DNA of 64,000 nt from Vibrio sinaloensis (GTDB lineage Bacteria > Pseudomonadota > Gammaproteobacteria > Enterobacterales > Vibrionaceae), in the NCBI RefSeq assembly GCF_023195835.1, contig NZ_CP096199.1:2728001-2792000 (forward strand), given 5' to 3'. Position 1 is the stretch's first letter. The number at the start of each line of letters is the position of its first letter. The position numbers and the translations under genes are program-made. The notes under the pieces are model-generated. The model was not told where the DNA came from. It saw only the letters and a list, made by a program, of their open reading frames with translations, and did no database searches. Positions 1 through 9,636 of the stretch are shown here, piece after piece.

Positions 1-171
1 TAAAAGCAAAAAAAGTGATCAAGTTACTATTTTTATGCGCTAGGTACAGTATTATGTGCCACATAAGTCAGGATGGATTATACAGCCAAAAACTCTGCCG
101 AATGGATTCTTAAACTACAGATATGGCTAGAAGTTACCCTTAATATCAGAATAAATCTCTAAGGATCCTGT
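1..171 (+). promoter_or_regulatory. aspA upstream region
   Basis: This is the leader of aspA. An imperfect dyad lies near 11-35 (GTGATCAAGTTAC flanked by A and T runs), followed by a weak -10-like TATTAT near 50. An AAGGA ribosome binding site at about 161-165 precedes the ATG at 172. The dyad could be an anaerobic or CRP-type site, but it matches neither consensus well. No gene is visible here. Confidence 0.35.
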
Positions 172-1623
172 ATGGCTACCCTAACTGATGCCGCCGCAAT
201 GGCGACTACAGCAACCCGTATCGAAGAAGACTTACTCGGCCAACGCCACGTACCTGCTGACGCGTATTACGGCATTCATACCCTACGCGCCATTGAAAAC
301 TTCAATATCTCTAACATGACCATCTCTGACGTGCCGGAGTTTGTTCGCGGTATGGTCATGACCAAAAAAGCCGCTGCGCTTGCCAACAAAGAGCTTGGCG
401 TGATTGCCAAAGATGTCGCTAACCACATCATTGAAGCGTGTGACCTGATCCTTGAAACAGGAAAGTGCATGGATCAGTTCCCTTCAGACGTATTCCAAGG
501 CGGGGCTGGAACCTCGGTCAACATGAATACCAATGAAGTGATCGCTAACCTGGCGTTGGAACTAATGGGTAAAGAAAAAGGCCAATACCAGTTCATCAAC
601 CCAAATGACCACGTCAATAAGAGCCAGTCAACCAACTGTGCTTACCCAACCGGTTTTCGTATCGCGGTTTACAACAGTGTTCACCAGCTCATGGATGCGA
701 TTGAGTACCTAAAAGGTGCATTCGAACTTAAAGCGCAAGAGTTTAAAGATATTTTGAAGATGGGTCGTACTCAGCTTCAAGATGCGGTTCCAATGACGGT
801 CGGTCAAGAGTTCCACGCTTGGGCGGTCACGCTGAACGAAGAGATTCGCGCGCTGGATTACACCTCAAAACTGCTGCTCGAAATCAACCTAGGCGCAACC
901 GCGATCGGCACCGGTCTTAACGCTGCACAAGGTTACCAGGCCGCGGCGGTCAAACATCTGGCTGAAGTGACCGGCTTGGATGTTGTCCCTGCGGAAGACT
1001 TAATTGAAGCGACGTCTGACTGTGGTGCTTACGTAATGACCCACGGCGCACTAAAACGTCTAGCGGTTAAGCTGTCTAAGATCTGTAACGATCTGCGTTT
1101 GCTCTCATCAGGTCCACGCGCTGGCCTTAACGAGTTAAACCTACCAGAACTGCAAGCAGGCTCTTCAATCATGCCGGCTAAAGTAAACCCTGTGGTACCA
1201 GAAGTGGTTAACCAAGTGTGCTTTAAGGTACTGGGTAACGACAACACCATTTCGTTTGCTGCAGAGGGCGGTCAGTTGCAGCTCAACGTGATGGAGCCTG
1301 TGATTGCGCAAAGCATGTTTGAGTCTATCTCGATTCTGTCTAACGCTTGTATAAACCTACGCGACAAATGCATCGACGGCATCACGGTCAATAAAGAGGT
1401 GTGCGAGAATTACGTTTACAACTCTATCGGTATCGTCACCTACCTCAACCCATACATTGGTCACCATGAAGGGGACATCGTCGGTAAAATTTGTGCCGAA
1501 ACGGGTAAGAGCGTGCGTGAGGTGGTGTTGGAGCGAGGTCTGCTGACAGCAGAAGAGTTGGACGACATTCTCTGTGTCGAGAACTTTATGCACCCAACCT
1601 ACAAAGCGAAACGCTACGAGTAG
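172..1623 (+). CDS. aspA: Aspartate ammonia-lyase
   Basis: This cytoplasmic enzyme reversibly deaminates L-aspartate to fumarate and ammonia. The 483-residue product has the fumarase/aspartase fold, and the superfamily signature [11 protein letters not shown] starts at about residue 330, where it forms the flexible catalytic loop with the active serine. An AAGGA ribosome binding site precedes the ATG. It is followed by a terminator and then by dcuA, the usual aspA-dcuA pairing, so fumarate from aspartate can feed fumarate reductase (frdABCD, at 23.5 kb) and succinate can be exported. The length is close to the E. coli enzyme (478 residues) with a few extra N-terminal residues. The assignment is secure. 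Confidence 0.97.
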   Translation: MATLTDAAAMATTATRIEEDLLGQRHVPADAYYGIHTLRAIENFNISNMTISDVPEFVRGMVMTKKAAALANKELGVIAKDVANHIIEACDLILETGKCMDQFPSDVFQGGAGTSVNMNTNEVIANLALELMGKEKGQYQFINPNDHVNKSQSTNCAYPTGFRIAVYNSVHQLMDAIEYLKGAFELKAQEFKDILKMGRTQLQDAVPMTVGQEFHAWAVTLNEEIRALDYTSKLLLEINLGATAIGTGLNAAQGYQAAAVKHLAEVTGLDVVPAEDLIEATSDCGAYVMTHGALKRLAVKLSKICNDLRLLSSGPRAGLNELNLPELQAGSSIMPAKVNPVVPEVVNQVCFKVLGNDNTISFAAEGGQLQLNVMEPVIAQSMFESISILSNACINLRDKCIDGITVNKEVCENYVYNSIGIVTYLNPYIGHHEGDIVGKICAETGKSVREVVLERGLLTAEELDDILCVENFMHPTYKAKRYE

Positions 1624-1632
1624 CAAAGCGAG

Positions 1633-1656
1633 AAAGGGCCATTGCGGCCCTTTTTT
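1633..1656 (+). terminator. aspA terminator
   Basis: An 8-bp stem AAAGGGCC/GGCCCTTT (1633-1640 and 1646-1653) with a 5-nt loop runs into a T tract. It begins ten bases after the aspA stop, so dcuA probably depends on read-through or its own promoter. Confidence 0.85.
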
Positions 1657-1701
1657 AAGCCTTACACTCATTTTCCTTATAAATAACAAGGTTTTATTCT
1701 C

Positions 1702-1738
1702 ATTATCTAACCAGTTAGAGCCTGAATGGTTAGATAAT
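1702..1738. repeat. 12-bp perfect inverted repeat before dcuA
   Basis: ATTATCTAACCA at 1702-1713 is repeated inverted as TGGTTAGATAAT at 1727-1738, with 13 bases between. No T run follows, so it is not a standard terminator. It lies 33 bases before the dcuA start. It may be a transcription factor operator or an RNA hairpin in the dcuA leader. Confidence 0.7.
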
Positions 1739-1770
1739 TAGAATCATCATTTACATTGAGAGGTATCAAT

Positions 1771-3078
1771 ATGGTAGCAGTCGAACTCATTGTCGTTCTG
1801 CTCTTTATCTACTTAGGAGCAAGAATTGGCGGGATTGGCATTGGTTTAGCCGGTGGTGCAGGTGTGATTGCACTGTCGCTGGTATTAGGCGTGCCCACCA
1901 GCCAAGCGTTTATCCCTGTCGACGTTATTCTTATCATCATGTCGGTCATTACTGCCATTGCTGCAATGCAAGTTGCCGGTGGTATGGATTGGCTGGTACA
2001 AGTGGCCGAAAACTTTTTGCGTAAACACCCTGAGCGCATCACCTTTTATGCGCCGATTGTCACCTTTTTGATGACCTTAATGGCGGGTACCGGACACACA
2101 GCGTTCTCTACGTTGCCTGTGATTGCCGAGGTGGCGAAAGGTCAGGGAGTTCGTCCGTCTCGTCCACTATCGATTGCGGTGGTTGCCTCACAAATCGCCA
2201 TTACCGCTTCACCAATCTCCGCAGCGGTTGTCGCCTTCGCAGCCATGTTGGCCCCTATGGGTGTCGACTACCTAACCCTATTGGCGGTCTGTATTCCAAC
2301 CACCTTTGTTGCCTGTATGATTGGCGCCTTTGTTGCTAACTTTATGGGCGGCGAGCTGAAAGACGATCCGATTTATCAGGAACGTCTAGAGCAAGGGTTG
2401 ATCAAGCTGAGCGGCGAGACCAAACGTGAGATCTTGCCTACCGCGAAAACCGCCACCTACATCTTCTTGGCCGCGATTGGTTTTGTTGTCTGCTATGCCG
2501 CTGCTATCTCTGGCTCTGTGGGCCTAATCAAAGACCCAGCGCTTGGTCGCAACGAAGCCATCATGACCGTGATGCTCGCTGCTGCCGCTGCGATTGTGCT
2601 CGTCACTAAGATCGATGCTGCGAAAATCCCATCAGCGGCCACCTTCCGCTCAGGTATGACGGCTTGTGTCTGTGTACTCGGTGTCGCTTGGCTTGGCTCG
2701 ACCTTTGTTAACGCTCACGTCGATGGCATCAAAGACGTTGCCGGCGCGCTACTTGCTGATTACCCGTGGATGCTGGCTATGGTGCTGTTCTTTGCTTCGA
2801 TGCTGCTCTACTCACAAGGTGCAACCACAGTTGCACTGATGCCTGCAGCACTGGCCATCGGCGTAGCCCCATTGACCGCAGTGGCCTCTTTCGCCGCGGT
2901 AAGTGCCCTATTTGTGCTGCCGACCTACCCAACCCTACTTGCAGCGGTTGAAATGGATGACACCGGCTCAACACGCATAGGTAAGTATGTATTTAACCAC
3001 CCATTCTTTATTCCTGGTGTGGTCACCATCGCCTCTGCGGTTGCCCTTGGTTTCACCTTTGGCGGGCTACTTATCTAG
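1771..3078 (+). CDS. dcuA: Anaerobic C4-dicarboxylate transporter DcuA
   Basis: This inner-membrane carrier exchanges or takes up aspartate, fumarate, malate and succinate during anaerobic growth. The 435-residue product is hydrophobic throughout and matches the Dcu family from its first helix (VAVELIVVLLFIYLGARIGGIGIG). The ATG at 1771 is chosen because a GAGAGG ribosome binding site sits just upstream; an in-frame TTG at 1756 has none. DcuA and DcuB are close paralogues; the position directly after aspA favours DcuA. With aspA it supplies fumarate for the reductase encoded later in the window. Confidence 0.93.
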   Translation: MVAVELIVVLLFIYLGARIGGIGIGLAGGAGVIALSLVLGVPTSQAFIPVDVILIIMSVITAIAAMQVAGGMDWLVQVAENFLRKHPERITFYAPIVTFLMTLMAGTGHTAFSTLPVIAEVAKGQGVRPSRPLSIAVVASQIAITASPISAAVVAFAAMLAPMGVDYLTLLAVCIPTTFVACMIGAFVANFMGGELKDDPIYQERLEQGLIKLSGETKREILPTAKTATYIFLAAIGFVVCYAAAISGSVGLIKDPALGRNEAIMTVMLAAAAAIVLVTKIDAAKIPSAATFRSGMTACVCVLGVAWLGSTFVNAHVDGIKDVAGALLADYPWMLAMVLFFASMLLYSQGATTVALMPAALAIGVAPLTAVASFAAVSALFVLPTYPTLLAAVEMDDTGSTRIGKYVFNHPFFIPGVVTIASAVALGFTFGGLLI

Positions 3079-3108
3079 CGTTTAGCTTGATAGAAAATCG
3101 ATAAAAAT

Positions 3109-3139
3109 AATAAAGGGAGCCTAGCTCCCTTTATTTTAT
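3109..3139 (+). terminator. dcuA terminator
   Basis: A 12-bp perfect stem AATAAAGGGAGC/GCTCCCTTTATT (3109-3120, 3124-3135) with a 3-nt loop is followed by a T-rich end. Confidence 0.9.
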
Positions 3140-3172
3140 TCAGTGTAAAAAAACCTAGCTCACATTCTATTT

Positions 3173-3242
3173 TTGACCTTAATCAATAAACTCTCCGAAA
3201 AGCTTTTATGCATTTTAATTCGTCGCTTTGAATAAAATTCCG
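3173..3242 (+). promoter_or_regulatory. FNR-like site and tandem ARG-box-like pair before the yfcC-type gene
   Basis: TTGACCTTAATCAA at 3173-3186 matches the FNR consensus TTGATNNNNATCAA at 9 of 10 positions. An FNR class II promoter would start near 3221. Two ARG-box-like 14-mers follow: TGCATTTTAATTCG (3209-3222; 12 of 14 to TGAATWWWWATTCA) and TGAATAAAATTCCG (3229-3242; 11 of 14). Their centres are 20 bp apart, the kind of spacing ArgR hexamers use, and they overlap the predicted start. This suggests oxygen and arginine control of the carrier. The sites were read by eye and not scored with a matrix. The rest of the 3140-3566 gap is AT-rich with no gene visible. Confidence 0.5.
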
Positions 3243-3566
3243 CATTATTTAACCCACCCAATAGCGTTTGGCTAAAACCCTACATCAACAGAATGAAGCT
3301 GGAATATTAATCCACCTATAGCAACCAAATAATCGCTGGTTTTCCAACGCTCATTTCTAGTCAAAAAATGTCACTATGTTTTTGTGAAGATCCCCAAAGT
3401 TACTGACCATTCAATGCTTTTAAAATAGCGATATAGGGTATCAACAAGCCCGAATTACAATCCCTAATACCAATAACTTACTCTAGCAAGAGTTAATTAT
3501 TTAATAACTATTAGTCGCTGATTCACTTTTATTTATTGGTATATAAATAAAAGTAAGGAGATCGCT

Positions 3567-5015
3567 ATGACAACTCAAACTGTACCTACCGAAGAGAAAA
3601 AAGGCGGCTTCTTTGCCAACTTCAAGTTCCCTTCAGCCTACACCATTCTGTTTGTCCTCATTGCTTTGGTGGCGATGTTGACTTGGATTGTCCCTGCGGG
3701 TCAATACGACCGCGCCATGAATGAAGACTTAGGGCGAGAAGTGCCCGTCACCGGCACCTATCAAGCGGTTGAGGGCAACCCTCAAGGCGTGATTGATGTC
3801 CTACTGGCACCGATCGATGGTTTCTACGACCATAATAGCTACGAAGCCGCAGCTATCGACGTTTCCTTGTTCATTTTGGTGATTGGTGGCTTCCTAGGAC
3901 TTGTGACCAAAACAGGAGCTATTGACGCGGGTATCGAACGTGTCACGCATCGCCTAGAAGGTCGCGAAGAGATGATGATCCCGATCTTGATGGCTCTGTT
4001 TGCCGCAGGTGGTACCATCTACGGCATGGCGGAAGAGTCACTCCCCTTCTACACCTTGTTAGTCCCTGTAATGATGGCGGCGCGCTTTGACCCTGTCGTC
4101 GCCGCTGCAACCGTATTACTCGGTGCGGGGATTGGCTGTCTTGGTTCTACCATCAACCCATTCGCCACGGTTATTGCCGCTAACGCATCGGGCATTCCGT
4201 TCACTGACGGCATTATGCTGCGCGTTATTATGTTGGTGATTGGCTGGGCTATCTGTGTCGCTTACGTCATGCGCTATGCACGCATGGTGCGTCAGGACCA
4301 ATCTAAATCAATCGTTTACGATAAGTACGAAGAGAATAAAGCGCACTTCCTCGGCAACCAGTCTGAAGAGGGCCTAGAGTTCACCACTACCCGTAAAGCC
4401 ATTCTTGCCATCTTTGGCGGCTCATTCGGGGTGATGATTTACGGTGTGTCAGTTGCCGGTTGGTGGATGGCTGAGATTTCAGCGATGTTCCTAGCAGCGA
4501 CGATTATTGTCGGTATCGTGGCTCGAATGAGTGAAGAGGAGTTCACCAACAGCTTTATTGATGGTGCTCGAGACTTGCTTGGCGTCGCGCTTATCATCGG
4601 TATTGCACGTGGTATTGTGGTGGTAATGGACCGCGGCATGATCACCGATACGATTCTTTTCTCAGCAGAGCAGATGGTCACAGGTTTGTCGTCAGTGGTG
4701 TTTATCAATGTGATGTTCTTCCTTGAGATTCTACTCTCGTTCCTTGTGCCATCAACGTCAGGTTTGGCCGTTCTCACTATGCCAATCATGGCGCCGCTTG
4801 CCGACTTCGCAGGTGTGGGTCGTGAGTTGGTGATTACCGCTTACCAATCGGCATCTGGCTTAGTGAACTTGATTACTCCAACTTCAGCCGTGGTTATGGG
4901 TGGCTTGGCGATTGCCCGAGTGCCTTATGTACGCTGGGTCAAATGGGTAGCACCACTGTTAGCTATCCTCACCCTGTTCTGTGTGGTGGTATTGAGCATC
5001 GGTGCTCTAATCTAG
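3567..5015 (+). CDS. YfcC-family carrier, probable arginine/ornithine antiporter
   Basis: This is a 482-residue multi-pass inner-membrane protein of the YfcC/DcuC-like family (C4-dicarboxylate anaerobic carrier superfamily). An N-terminal soluble stretch with several lysines (residues 1-25) precedes the first helix. Mid-protein motifs such as GGTIYGMAEESLPFY and GSTINPFATVIAAN, and a C-terminal VPSTSGLAVLTMP, resemble the paired hairpin motifs of that fold. An AAGGAG ribosome binding site sits before the ATG. The arginine deiminase gene arcA lies about 1 kb downstream on the same strand, and no classical ArcD is present, so I infer that it exchanges arginine for ornithine. Substrate is inferred from position and putative ARG boxes, not from the sequence itself. 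Confidence 0.75.
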   Translation: MTTQTVPTEEKKGGFFANFKFPSAYTILFVLIALVAMLTWIVPAGQYDRAMNEDLGREVPVTGTYQAVEGNPQGVIDVLLAPIDGFYDHNSYEAAAIDVSLFILVIGGFLGLVTKTGAIDAGIERVTHRLEGREEMMIPILMALFAAGGTIYGMAEESLPFYTLLVPVMMAARFDPVVAAATVLLGAGIGCLGSTINPFATVIAANASGIPFTDGIMLRVIMLVIGWAICVAYVMRYARMVRQDQSKSIVYDKYEENKAHFLGNQSEEGLEFTTTRKAILAIFGGSFGVMIYGVSVAGWWMAEISAMFLAATIIVGIVARMSEEEFTNSFIDGARDLLGVALIIGIARGIVVVMDRGMITDTILFSAEQMVTGLSSVVFINVMFFLEILLSFLVPSTSGLAVLTMPIMAPLADFAGVGRELVITAYQSASGLVNLITPTSAVVMGGLAIARVPYVRWVKWVAPLLAILTLFCVVVLSIGALI

Positions 5016-5050
5016 CCCCATCGCAATCAAAGATTTCTTTTCCTAACCCT

Positions 5051-5099
5051 GGTTCACAGGATGTGAGCCACCTCAAAGCCGCCTTGTGCGGCTTTTCTT
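5051..5099 (+). terminator. Terminator of the YfcC-type gene
   Basis: The stem AAAGCCGC/GCGGCTTT (5075-5082, 5088-5095) ends in TTTTCTTG. A second small hairpin, TCACA/TGTGA, precedes it at about 5053-5065. Confidence 0.8.
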
Positions 5100-5102
5100 G
5101 TG

Positions 5103-5475
5103 TTTGGAATGGCGCTATGTGGGTTACTCACTTCCACAATCACGCGCCTACCCCGTCATTCTGAAAAAGGAGGCACGACCACAATTCAGAATCTACTCAA
5201 TCAAACCAGCAACGCCAGATTGCAGATAACTCGTCTATCGCTTCTGGAATGACGCGAGGCGGGTTAATCACTTTCGCAATCATGAGCCTACCCGGTCATT
5301 CTGAAAAGGGAGGCACGACCGCAATTCAGAATCTACTCAACCAAACCAGCAACGCCAGATTGCAGATAACTCGTCTATCGCTTCTGGAATGACGTGAGTC
5401 AGGTTACTCACTTTCGCAATCATGAGCCTACCCGGTCATTCTGAAAAGGGAGGCACGACCGCAATTCAGAATCTA
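5103..5475. repeat. 140-bp direct repeat, about 2.7 copies, with nested inverted repeats
   Basis: Units begin at 5122 and 5262, and a partial third at 5402, exactly 140 bp apart and differing by only a few bases; a short degenerate lead-in starts near 5103. Each complete unit contains an outer inverted pair GTCATTC/GAATGAC (5155-5161 and 5247-5253 in the first copy) and an inner pair ATTCTGAA/TTCAGAAT. The third copy stops right after the inner hairpin. There is no open reading frame. It resembles a dispersed REP or MITE-like element of vibrios that has amplified in tandem; that origin is inference. Confidence 0.85.
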
Positions 5476-5572
5476 TTTATTCAGACCTATAAGTAATTAG
5501 AAAATCTAGGCCATTTCATTATTAGTATTTATTAACTGGATTTACTTTTAAATAAGCCGCTAATTATTACAA

Positions 5573-5588
5573 TGTGATCCACATAACA
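5573..5588. promoter_or_regulatory. CRP-like site upstream of arcA
   Basis: TGTGATCCACATAACA matches the CRP core TGTGA-N6-TCACA at 9 of 10 positions, and the flanks AA and ATT fit the extended dyad. It lies about 430 bp before arcA and about 150 bp before the FNR-like site. Confidence 0.5.
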
Positions 5589-5720
5589 ATTGCCACCAAT
5601 ACTTTGTTATAAAAAACCTAAAATATCATTCAAAAACCATTATCTAGAAAGATTCACTGCATATTTCCGCTTTATTCAACTTATTATCACTAGTTTTTTA
5701 TTGAATATTTTTCCTGCCAT

Positions 5721-5760
5721 TTAATTGTTATCAAGCATCTTGGATATTTCTGTGCATAAA
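5721..5760 (+). promoter_or_regulatory. FNR-like site and candidate arcA promoter
   Basis: TTAATTGTTATCAA at 5721-5734 matches the FNR consensus at 9 of 10 positions. A -10-like CATAAA at 5755-5760, preceded by TGTG, lies where a class II FNR promoter would place it, giving a start near 5769 and a leader of about 245 nt. That fits anaerobic induction of arginine deiminase. Further down, GTGAAT/ATTCAC arms at 5926-5943 form an 18-bp dyad that could bind ArgR, but its centre is 2 bp too long for a standard ARG box. No gene is seen in 5476-6015. Confidence 0.45.
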
Positions 5761-6015
5761 GTTCCAAATCCAATGGCTATTTAGGGGCGTTACAGCGAGA
5801 TAACAACTGCATAGATATTGTTAAAACCCTTATAGGACAAGGGCTGAAGCATAAAAAACGAACTGTGATTGACCTCTAAGAATCCTCGGCCAACAGGCGT
5901 AATATGAATTCCAGAAACAAAATAAGTGAATAAATAAATTCACGCTTCTATTCCCTACTAATTAAATATTAGTTTTAGAAATTAAGACTAATGAATAAAT
6001 AAGAGAGATACGATC

Positions 6016-7239
6016 ATGAGTAAGTTTTACGTAGGTTCTGAAATCGGTCAATTGCGTCGCGTTCTGGTTCACCGTCCTAGACGAGCTCTGACTCACCTCA
6101 CCCCATCTAACTGTCACGATCTGCTTTTTGATGATGTATTAGCGGTTGAGCGCGCAGGTAAAGAACACGATGTGTTCACTCAAACGTTACGTAACCAAGG
6201 TGTTGAAGTGCTGCTGCTCACCGACTTACTGGCTGATACACTGGCAGTCCCTGAAGCCAAAGATTGGCTGCTTGCGCGTCAAGTGTCTGATTACCGCTTG
6301 GGCAAAACATTCGCTAACGACGTTCGTTGCTACCTAGGCGACCTTCCAAACCTAGAGCTGGCTAAAATCCTCACCGGTGGTCTTTCTTACGCAGAGATGC
6401 CGATGAAATCTTCTTCTATGATGCAAGGTCTACATGCACCAACAGATTTCATCATTGAGCCGCTACCAAACCACCTATTCACCCGCGATACGTCTTGCTG
6501 GGTATATGGTGGCGTGTCAATCAACCCAATGGCGAAACCGGCGCGTCAACGTGAAACCAACCATGTTCGCGCTATCTACCGCTGGCACCCAACCTTCGCT
6601 GGCCAAGACTTCATTAAGTACTTCGGCGACGACGAAAACATCAACTACGACAACTCTACGATTGAAGGCGGCGACGTTCTAGTTATTGGCCGCGGCACGG
6701 TTCTTATCGGTATGTCTGAGCGCACCACCGCTCAAGGTGTTGAACACTTAGCATCAGGCTTATTCAAGCACGGTCAAGCCAAGCAAATCATTGCAATGGA
6801 GCTACCAAAACACCGCTCTTGCATGCACTTAGACACCGTCATGACCCACATGAACGAAGACACCTTCTCGGTCTACCCAGAAGTGGTGCGTAAAGATGTC
6901 AAATGCTGGAGCCTAACTGGCGATGGATCTGGCGCGGTCAACGTGAAAGAAGAAGGCTACTTCGTTACCGCTATCGAGAAAGCGCTTGGCGTCGACAAAC
7001 TCAACCTTATCACCACAGGTGGTGACAACTTCCACGCAGAGCGTGAACAGTGGAACGATGCCAACAACGTTCTAACAGTGAAACCAGGCGTGGTGATTGG
7101 CTACGAAGGCAACACTTACACCAACGAGAAATACGACAAAGCAGGCATCACAGTTCTACCTATCCCAGGTGATGAGCTAGGTCGTGGTCGCGGCGGCGCT
7201 CGCTGCATGAGCTGCCCTATCGAACGTGACGGTATCTAA
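6016..7239 (+). CDS. arcA: Arginine deiminase
   Basis: This enzyme hydrolyses L-arginine to citrulline and ammonia, the first step of the arginine deiminase pathway in the cytoplasm. The 407-residue protein shows the guanidine-modifying fold: [13 protein letters not shown] near the N-terminus, FTRDTSCW (about residues 155-162), the catalytic histidine segment [13 protein letters not shown] (about 275-287), and the nucleophilic cysteine at residue 397 in the C-terminal ARCMSCP. A strong AGAGAG-type ribosome binding site precedes the ATG. arcC follows after 54 bp and the OTC gene after that, so the three steps are encoded in order. A GGCGAG/CTCGCC hairpin in the arcA-arcC gap may tune the relative amounts. 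Anaerobic and arginine-dependent control is suggested by the upstream sites. Confidence 0.97.
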   Translation: MSKFYVGSEIGQLRRVLVHRPRRALTHLTPSNCHDLLFDDVLAVERAGKEHDVFTQTLRNQGVEVLLLTDLLADTLAVPEAKDWLLARQVSDYRLGKTFANDVRCYLGDLPNLELAKILTGGLSYAEMPMKSSSMMQGLHAPTDFIIEPLPNHLFTRDTSCWVYGGVSINPMAKPARQRETNHVRAIYRWHPTFAGQDFIKYFGDDENINYDNSTIEGGDVLVIGRGTVLIGMSERTTAQGVEHLASGLFKHGQAKQIIAMELPKHRSCMHLDTVMTHMNEDTFSVYPEVVRKDVKCWSLTGDGSGAVNVKEEGYFVTAIEKALGVDKLNLITTGGDNFHAEREQWNDANNVLTVKPGVVIGYEGNTYTNEKYDKAGITVLPIPGDELGRGRGGARCMSCPIERDGI

Positions 7240-7293
7240 GTAAGTGATTAAAGGCGAGGGCAAGGCTCTCGCCACTGCAGAGAGATTTTCAAC

Positions 7294-8205
7294 ATGACAA
7301 AACAAACAGTTGTTGTAGCACTGGGCGGCAATGCCCTACTTCGTCGCGGTGAGCCATTAGAGGCAGAAGTGCAACGCCACAATATTGAGATCGCGGTAAA
7401 AACCATTTCAGAAATCGCACAAGAGTACAACGTGGTACTGGTGCACGGAAATGGTCCACAAGTTGGTCTATTGGCCCTACAAGGGTTGGAATACAAAAAG
7501 GTCGCCCCTTACCCACTTGATGTACTCGGCAGCGAAACGCAAGGCATGATCGGCTACATGTTGATGCAAGAGTTCAAAAACCAAATGCCTAACGTCAACG
7601 CGACTTGCATGCTGACGCAAATGACGGTCGATCCTAACGACCCTGCCTTTGCCGATCCAACCAAGCCAATTGGCCCGATTTACGAAGAAGCCGAGGCGCG
7701 CGAGCTGGCTGAAAAATACCACTGGACCATCAAACCTGACGGCAAGCACTTCCGCCGCGTGGTACCGAGCCCGCAGCCAACCGGCATTGTCGAGCACGAA
7801 GCGATCACAGCGCTTATCGAACAAGGTCACTTGGTGATTTGTACTGGCGGTGGCGGTATTCCAGTCAAACGCGAAAACGGCAAATTGGTGGGTGTAGAAG
7901 CGGTGATTGACAAAGACATGTCGGCAGCCTTCCTAGCCAAACAGCTCGATGCGGATGCGCTGCTTATCCTAACTGACGCTGATGCGGTTTACCTTGACTG
8001 GGGCAAACCAACCCAGCATGCCCTGCGCGGCACCACACCAACAGAACTGGCCAAATACGAGTTCGATGCCGGTTCCATGGGACCAAAAATCGAAGCCTCG
8101 TGCGAGTTCATCAAGCAAGGCGGAAAAGTGGTGGGTATCGGCTCTTTGGAAGATGGCCTACGCATTCTGCAAGGCACAGCGGGCACCAATATCACCAAAG
8201 GCTAA
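7294..8205 (+). CDS. arcC: Carbamate kinase
   Basis: Carbamate kinase transfers the phosphate of carbamoyl phosphate to ADP, giving ATP, CO2 and ammonia; it is the energy-yielding step of the arginine deiminase pathway. The 303-residue product starts TVVVALGGNALLRRGE, the amino-acid kinase phosphate loop, and contains VLVHGNGPQVG, VICTGGGGIPV and LTDADAVYLDWG, all typical of the family. Length is normal. It sits between arcA and the OTC gene on the same strand. The 169-bp gap to the OTC gene holds an 8-bp inverted pair GGAGCGAG/CTCGCTCC (8216-8223, 8264-8271) with no T run. Confidence 0.96.
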   Translation: MTKQTVVVALGGNALLRRGEPLEAEVQRHNIEIAVKTISEIAQEYNVVLVHGNGPQVGLLALQGLEYKKVAPYPLDVLGSETQGMIGYMLMQEFKNQMPNVNATCMLTQMTVDPNDPAFADPTKPIGPIYEEAEARELAEKYHWTIKPDGKHFRRVVPSPQPTGIVEHEAITALIEQGHLVICTGGGGIPVKRENGKLVGVEAVIDKDMSAAFLAKQLDADALLILTDADAVYLDWGKPTQHALRGTTPTELAKYEFDAGSMGPKIEASCEFIKQGGKVVGIGSLEDGLRILQGTAGTNITKG

Positions 8206-8374
8206 AACCATCACTGGAGCGAGTCATTGAGAAGTCACCCTCGTTGAATCAAGACCCTCATGCCTCGCTCCCCACTGTGGCAAACACTTAAAGAAACAAA
8301 CACCAATAATTACTGCGTTTTCTTACCTCTTTCCCTGCAATAAGAGAGCGCTAAACCCTAAGAAGGAAAACATC

Positions 8375-9385
8375 ATGGCTTTCAACCTACGCAACCGTAA
8401 CTTCCTAAAACTACTAGACTTTACTCCACGTGAAATCCAACACTTCTTGGACCTTTCTGCGGAATTGAAAAAAGCAAAATACAACGGCTATGAGCAACCT
8501 CGTCTAAAAGGCAAAAACATTGCCCTTATCTTCGAGAAAACCTCGACTCGCACCCGTTGTGCCTTTGAAGTTGCCGCTTTTGACCAAGGCGCTCAAGTGT
8601 CTTACTTAGGCCCTTCTGGCTCTCAAATCGGTCACAAAGAGTCGATGAAAGATACAGCGCGCGTACTTGGCCGCATGTATGACGGCATCGAGTACCGTGG
8701 CTTTGGTCAAGAAATCGTTGAAGAGCTTGGCGCTTACGCTGGCGTGCCTGTATGGAACGGCCTAACAGATGAGTTCCACCCAACTCAAATCCTGGCTGAT
8801 TTCCTAACCATGATGGAACACGGCCGTGGTAAACAGCTACACGAAATGAAGTTTGCTTACCTCGGTGACGCTCGTAACAACATGGGTAACTCACTCATGG
8901 TTGGCGCAGCGAAAATGGGCATGGACATACGTCTTGTGGCGCCAAAAGCGTTCTGGCCAGAAGAAGAGCTAGTCGCTACCTGTCGCGCAATCGCTGAAGA
9001 AACAGGGGCGAAGATCACCCTAACGGAAGACGTTCAAGAAGGCGTTCAAGGCTGTGACTACCTATACACTGACGTATGGGTATCGATGGGCGAAGCGAAA
9101 GAAGCATGGGCTGAGCGCATCAACCTAATGATGCCTTACCAAGTTAACATGGAGATGCTAAAAGCCACGGGTAATCCACATGTGAAATTCATGCACTGCC
9201 TACCAGCATTCCATGGTGAAGACACAACGGTTGGTAAACAGCTTGCGGCGGAATACCCACAACTGAAAGACGGTGTGGAAGTGACAGACGAAGTGGTGGA
9301 GTCTAAACACTCTATCGTGTTCGATGAAGCGGAAAACCGCATGCACACCATCAAAGCGGTGATGGTTGCAACACTAGGCGACTAA
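8375..9385 (+). CDS. argF: Ornithine carbamoyltransferase
   Basis: This enzyme interconverts ornithine plus carbamoyl phosphate with citrulline. The 336-residue protein has the carbamoyl-phosphate loop STRTR (residues 57-61), the DEFHPTQ stretch near 132-138 and the ornithine-side HCLP motif near 273-276. An AAGGA ribosome binding site precedes the ATG. Placement after arcA-arcC implies the catabolic, phosphorolytic direction (ArcB role). In vibrios the same single gene may also serve arginine synthesis, so either argF or arcB could be used; sequence alone does not separate them. A strong terminator follows and then the pyr leader. Confidence 0.95.
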   Translation: MAFNLRNRNFLKLLDFTPREIQHFLDLSAELKKAKYNGYEQPRLKGKNIALIFEKTSTRTRCAFEVAAFDQGAQVSYLGPSGSQIGHKESMKDTARVLGRMYDGIEYRGFGQEIVEELGAYAGVPVWNGLTDEFHPTQILADFLTMMEHGRGKQLHEMKFAYLGDARNNMGNSLMVGAAKMGMDIRLVAPKAFWPEEELVATCRAIAEETGAKITLTEDVQEGVQGCDYLYTDVWVSMGEAKEAWAERINLMMPYQVNMEMLKATGNPHVKFMHCLPAFHGEDTTVGKQLAAEYPQLKDGVEVTDEVVESKHSIVFDEAENRMHTIKAVMVATLGD

Positions 9386-9460
9386 TATCACGCAAAGATA
9401 TTAATCGCGAATACTCTATATCGCGGAGTTAATTCTCAGATAAACGAGTAATTTGCAGGG

Positions 9461-9519
9461 AAATGCGGGTGGCATTCACGATGTGCAAAAACACGGTGAA
9501 TAAAACCCGCATTTTTTTT
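9461..9519 (+). terminator. Terminator after the arc/OTC genes
   Basis: Outer arms AAATGCGGGT/ACCCGCATTT (9461-9470, 9505-9514) and inner arms ATTCAC/GTGAAT (9474-9479, 9496-9501) form one long hairpin that ends in eight Ts. It separates the arc genes from the pyr operon. The remainder of 9386-9640 holds no gene. Confidence 0.88.
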
Positions 9520-9636
9520 CATCCAATTAGCACAGAAAACCACACAAATACCGGCTAAGCCAAGTAGCCACAATAGATGAGAAAAGGTGGGTAAAATCGG
9601 CCAATTTCGCATAAAAATCCAATTTTTGGATACTTT

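Noticed and set aside
2766..2974. Short open frames within dcuA
   Set aside because: They are out-of-frame shadows of a strongly coding gene.
5103..5475. Mobile element with a transposase
   Set aside because: There is no coding sequence in the 140-bp units and no target duplication that I can see; it is treated as a non-coding repeat.
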